This document shows, one piece after another, positions 62,796 through 64,000 of a stretch of DNA of 64,000 nt (positions within the stretch are counted from its first letter, which is position 1; each line of letters starts with the position of its first letter). Below the pieces are notes generated by a model. It searched no databases and had not been told where the DNA came from. It worked only from the letters and a program-made list of their open reading frames with translations. The stretch comes from Hamadaea sp013361475 (GTDB lineage: Bacteria > Actinomycetota > Actinomycetes > Mycobacteriales > Micromonosporaceae), in the NCBI RefSeq assembly GCF_040654195.1, contig NZ_JBFAHM010000021.1, forward strand, positions 1-64,000, written 5' to 3'. The position numbers were made by a program, and so were the translations under genes.

Positions 62796-63194
62796 ATGAG
62801 GAGACGATGGGTGAGGCTGGCCGCGGCTGCCTGCGCGATCGCAGGCGCGGTGACCTTGGCCGCCGGCAGTCCGGCGCATGCGTCGATCGACGCCACCGTC
62901 ACCGTTTACCGGGTGAGCGGCAGCGGCAACGCCGGGTCGATGACTCATGAGGACGTCGGCGACATCTTCAACGTCTGGGACCGGGTCGCCGACGGCCACG
63001 GCGTACGCGGCTCGCTCATCGACGGCAGCGGCACCACGTTGAAGTCGATCTACAACGGCAACGGCAACGGGACGTTCGTCTCGTTCGCGTACGACATCAA
63101 GCCGGGCAACAAGTACTACATGAAGGTCTGCCTGGTGGACGGGGCGTCCGACACGACGCCCATCAAGTGCGCGATGGTCGTGCTCTACGAGTAG
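62796..63194 (+). CDS. Small secreted protein
   Basis: 132 aa. Signal peptide 1-29 (ending SPAHA), then a beta-rich domain with two Cys (KVCLVDGASDTTPIKCAMVV). No family recognised. ATG at 62796 has GGAAGGGA ten bases upstream; 62787 abuts it. Confidence 0.7.
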   Translation: MRRRWVRLAAAACAIAGAVTLAAGSPAHASIDATVTVYRVSGSGNAGSMTHEDVGDIFNVWDRVADGHGVRGSLIDGSGTTLKSIYNGNGNGTFVSFAYDIKPGNKYYMKVCLVDGASDTTPIKCAMVVLYE

Positions 63195-63197
63195 AAA

Positions 63198-63237
63198 CGT
63201 GCCGGGTGGGGGCGGGAACGTGCCTCCACCCGGCACG
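63198..63237. terminator. Terminator between secreted protein and SGNH hydrolase
   Basis: A perfect 12-bp stem (63198-63209 with 63226-63237), loop of 16 nt, between convergent stops at 63194 and 63247. Confidence 0.85.
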
Positions 63238-63246
63238 CGGCTTCGG

Positions 63247-64000
63247 TCAGCGGAGCGTACGCAGGTCGATGGCTTCGGCCATCGCGCGGTAGCCCGCGTC
63301 CGACGGGTGCAGGTGATCACCGGAGTCGTAGGCCGGATTGATCTGCTGCGGGTCGGCCGGGTCGCGGACGACGGCGTCGAAGTCGACGACGGCGTCGAAG
63401 TCGGCGCTGGTGCGGATGAACGCGTTGACGGCCTGCCGCACGGTCTCGCGCTCCTCGGTGTAGGAGCGCCAGCCCTTGATCGGCGTGATGGTGCCGACGA
63501 CGACCGTCAGTCCCTGGGCGTGCGCCTGGGCGGCGAGTTGCTTCAGGGCGAGCTTCAGGGTCTCCGGGTCGGGATGGGCGAGGTTGAGGATGTCGTTGAC
63601 GCCCTCGAGCAGGATGACCGTCCGGGCTCCCGACGTGGTCAGCATGTCGCGCGACAGCCGGGCGTACGCGTTCGGCCCGCCGATGCCGGTTCCGACGCTG
63701 CTGTCCAGGATCCGGTTGCCGCTGAGGCCGCTGTTGACCACACCGAGCTTGGTCGGCCCCGGCTCGGCCGCCAGGCGGTCGGCCAGGAGGTCGGGCCACC
63801 GCTGGTTCAGGTTGAGGGTCGACCGATCGCCGTCGGTGATGGAGTCGCCGAAGGTCACTACCGTGCCGTGGAGCAGGTTCGACTGGACGTCCACGCCCGT
63901 CACGTAGTACCACGCCGTGGTCGGCTTGCTGAAGGCGGCGCCGGGCTCGTCCGCCGCGTGATCGCCGTCCGGGGCGATGAACGAGGTCTGGTACGCGCGC
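63247..64000 (-). CDS. SGNH/GDSL hydrolase (partial, runs off the right edge)
   Basis: The C-terminal 250 residues are visible; the gene starts beyond 64000. Block I VTFGDSITDGD (catalytic Ser), block II GLSGNRIL (Gly/Asn context), block III LLEGVNDIL (Asn) and block V SGDHLHPSDAGY (Asp, His) give a complete SGNH catalytic set. The upstream part (AWYYVTGVDVQ) belongs to an extra beta domain typical of secreted actinomycete members, which act as esterases or lipases on polymers. No fault in the visible part. Confidence 0.9.
   Translation of the reverse strand, partial: RAYQTSFIAPDGDHAADEPGAAFSKPTTAWYYVTGVDVQSNLLHGTVVTFGDSITDGDRSTLNLNQRWPDLLADRLAAEPGPTKLGVVNSGLSGNRILDSSVGTGIGGPNAYARLSRDMLTTSGARTVILLEGVNDILNLAHPDPETLKLALKQLAAQAHAQGLTVVVGTITPIKGWRSYTEERETVRQAVNAFIRTSADFDAVVDFDAVVRDPADPQQINPAYDSGDHLHPSDAGYRAMAEAIDLRTLR

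Overview
The window is high-GC chromosomal DNA from a filamentous actinomycete. The very GC-rich third codon positions, frequent GTG starts, a SARP/AfsR-type regulator, Spo0M, ClpC and many Tat/Sec-secreted proteins fit Micromonosporaceae (Actinoplanes-like), though no marker gene here fixes the genus. I see no rRNA, tRNA, CRISPR array, insertion sequence or prophage. Genes are densely packed, with many 4-bp (ATGA/GTGA) overlaps.

Layout. 0-4.7 kb: the end of clpC, then a LysR-controlled divergent set (NTF2-like protein, small membrane protein, Tat-exported multicopper oxidase carrying a one-base frameshift) and a DUF899 gene with a repressor-type promoter. 4.7-17 kb: surface and regulatory genes (wall-anchored Ig-like repeat protein, Ser/Thr kinase with a CBM2-like ectodomain, LuxR, MerR, Spo0M, a PLL-type secreted protein, a large SARP). 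17.2-36.6 kb: a coherent catabolic locus with fadD, three acyl-CoA dehydrogenases, an LLM oxidoreductase, alpha-methylacyl-CoA racemase, enoyl-CoA hydratase, aldehyde dehydrogenase, FadB-type bifunctional enzyme, thiolase, a GntR regulator, two tandem-TetR regulators, and a Tat-exported latex clearing protein (Lcp, rubber oxygenase). 36.7-41.5 kb: secreted trypsin-like protease, a flavin electron-transfer trio (ferric-reductase-like membrane flavoprotein, FMN-binding protein, ApbE) and a frameshifted alpha/beta hydrolase. 41.5-46 kb: a VWA/solute-binding protein with a second Ser/Thr kinase, a membrane protein and an XRE regulator. 46-50.3 kb: endonuclease/phosphatase-family protein, GH15 glucanase and a hydrolase. 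50.3-57.9 kb: a nucleotide-sugar epimerase/membrane protein pair diverging from a GT2 - DUF2064 - methyltransferase - molybdopterin oxidoreductase - membrane protein operon, followed by a two-component system. 58-64 kb: secreted and surface proteins (PLL propeller, metallophosphoesterase, NicO metal transporter, lipoprotein, SGNH hydrolase running off the window).

The most interesting unit is the 17.2-36.6 kb locus. Lcp cleaves poly(cis-1,4-isoprene) outside the cell to oligoisoprenoid aldehydes and ketones. The adjacent aldehyde dehydrogenase, acyl-CoA ligase, methyl-branch racemase and full beta-oxidation set are what would be needed to consume them, and three local regulators plus candidate operators suggest dedicated control. 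This is inferred from gene content and conserved Lcp residues, not from expression data. Two one-base frameshifts in otherwise intact genes could be real or could be sequence errors.
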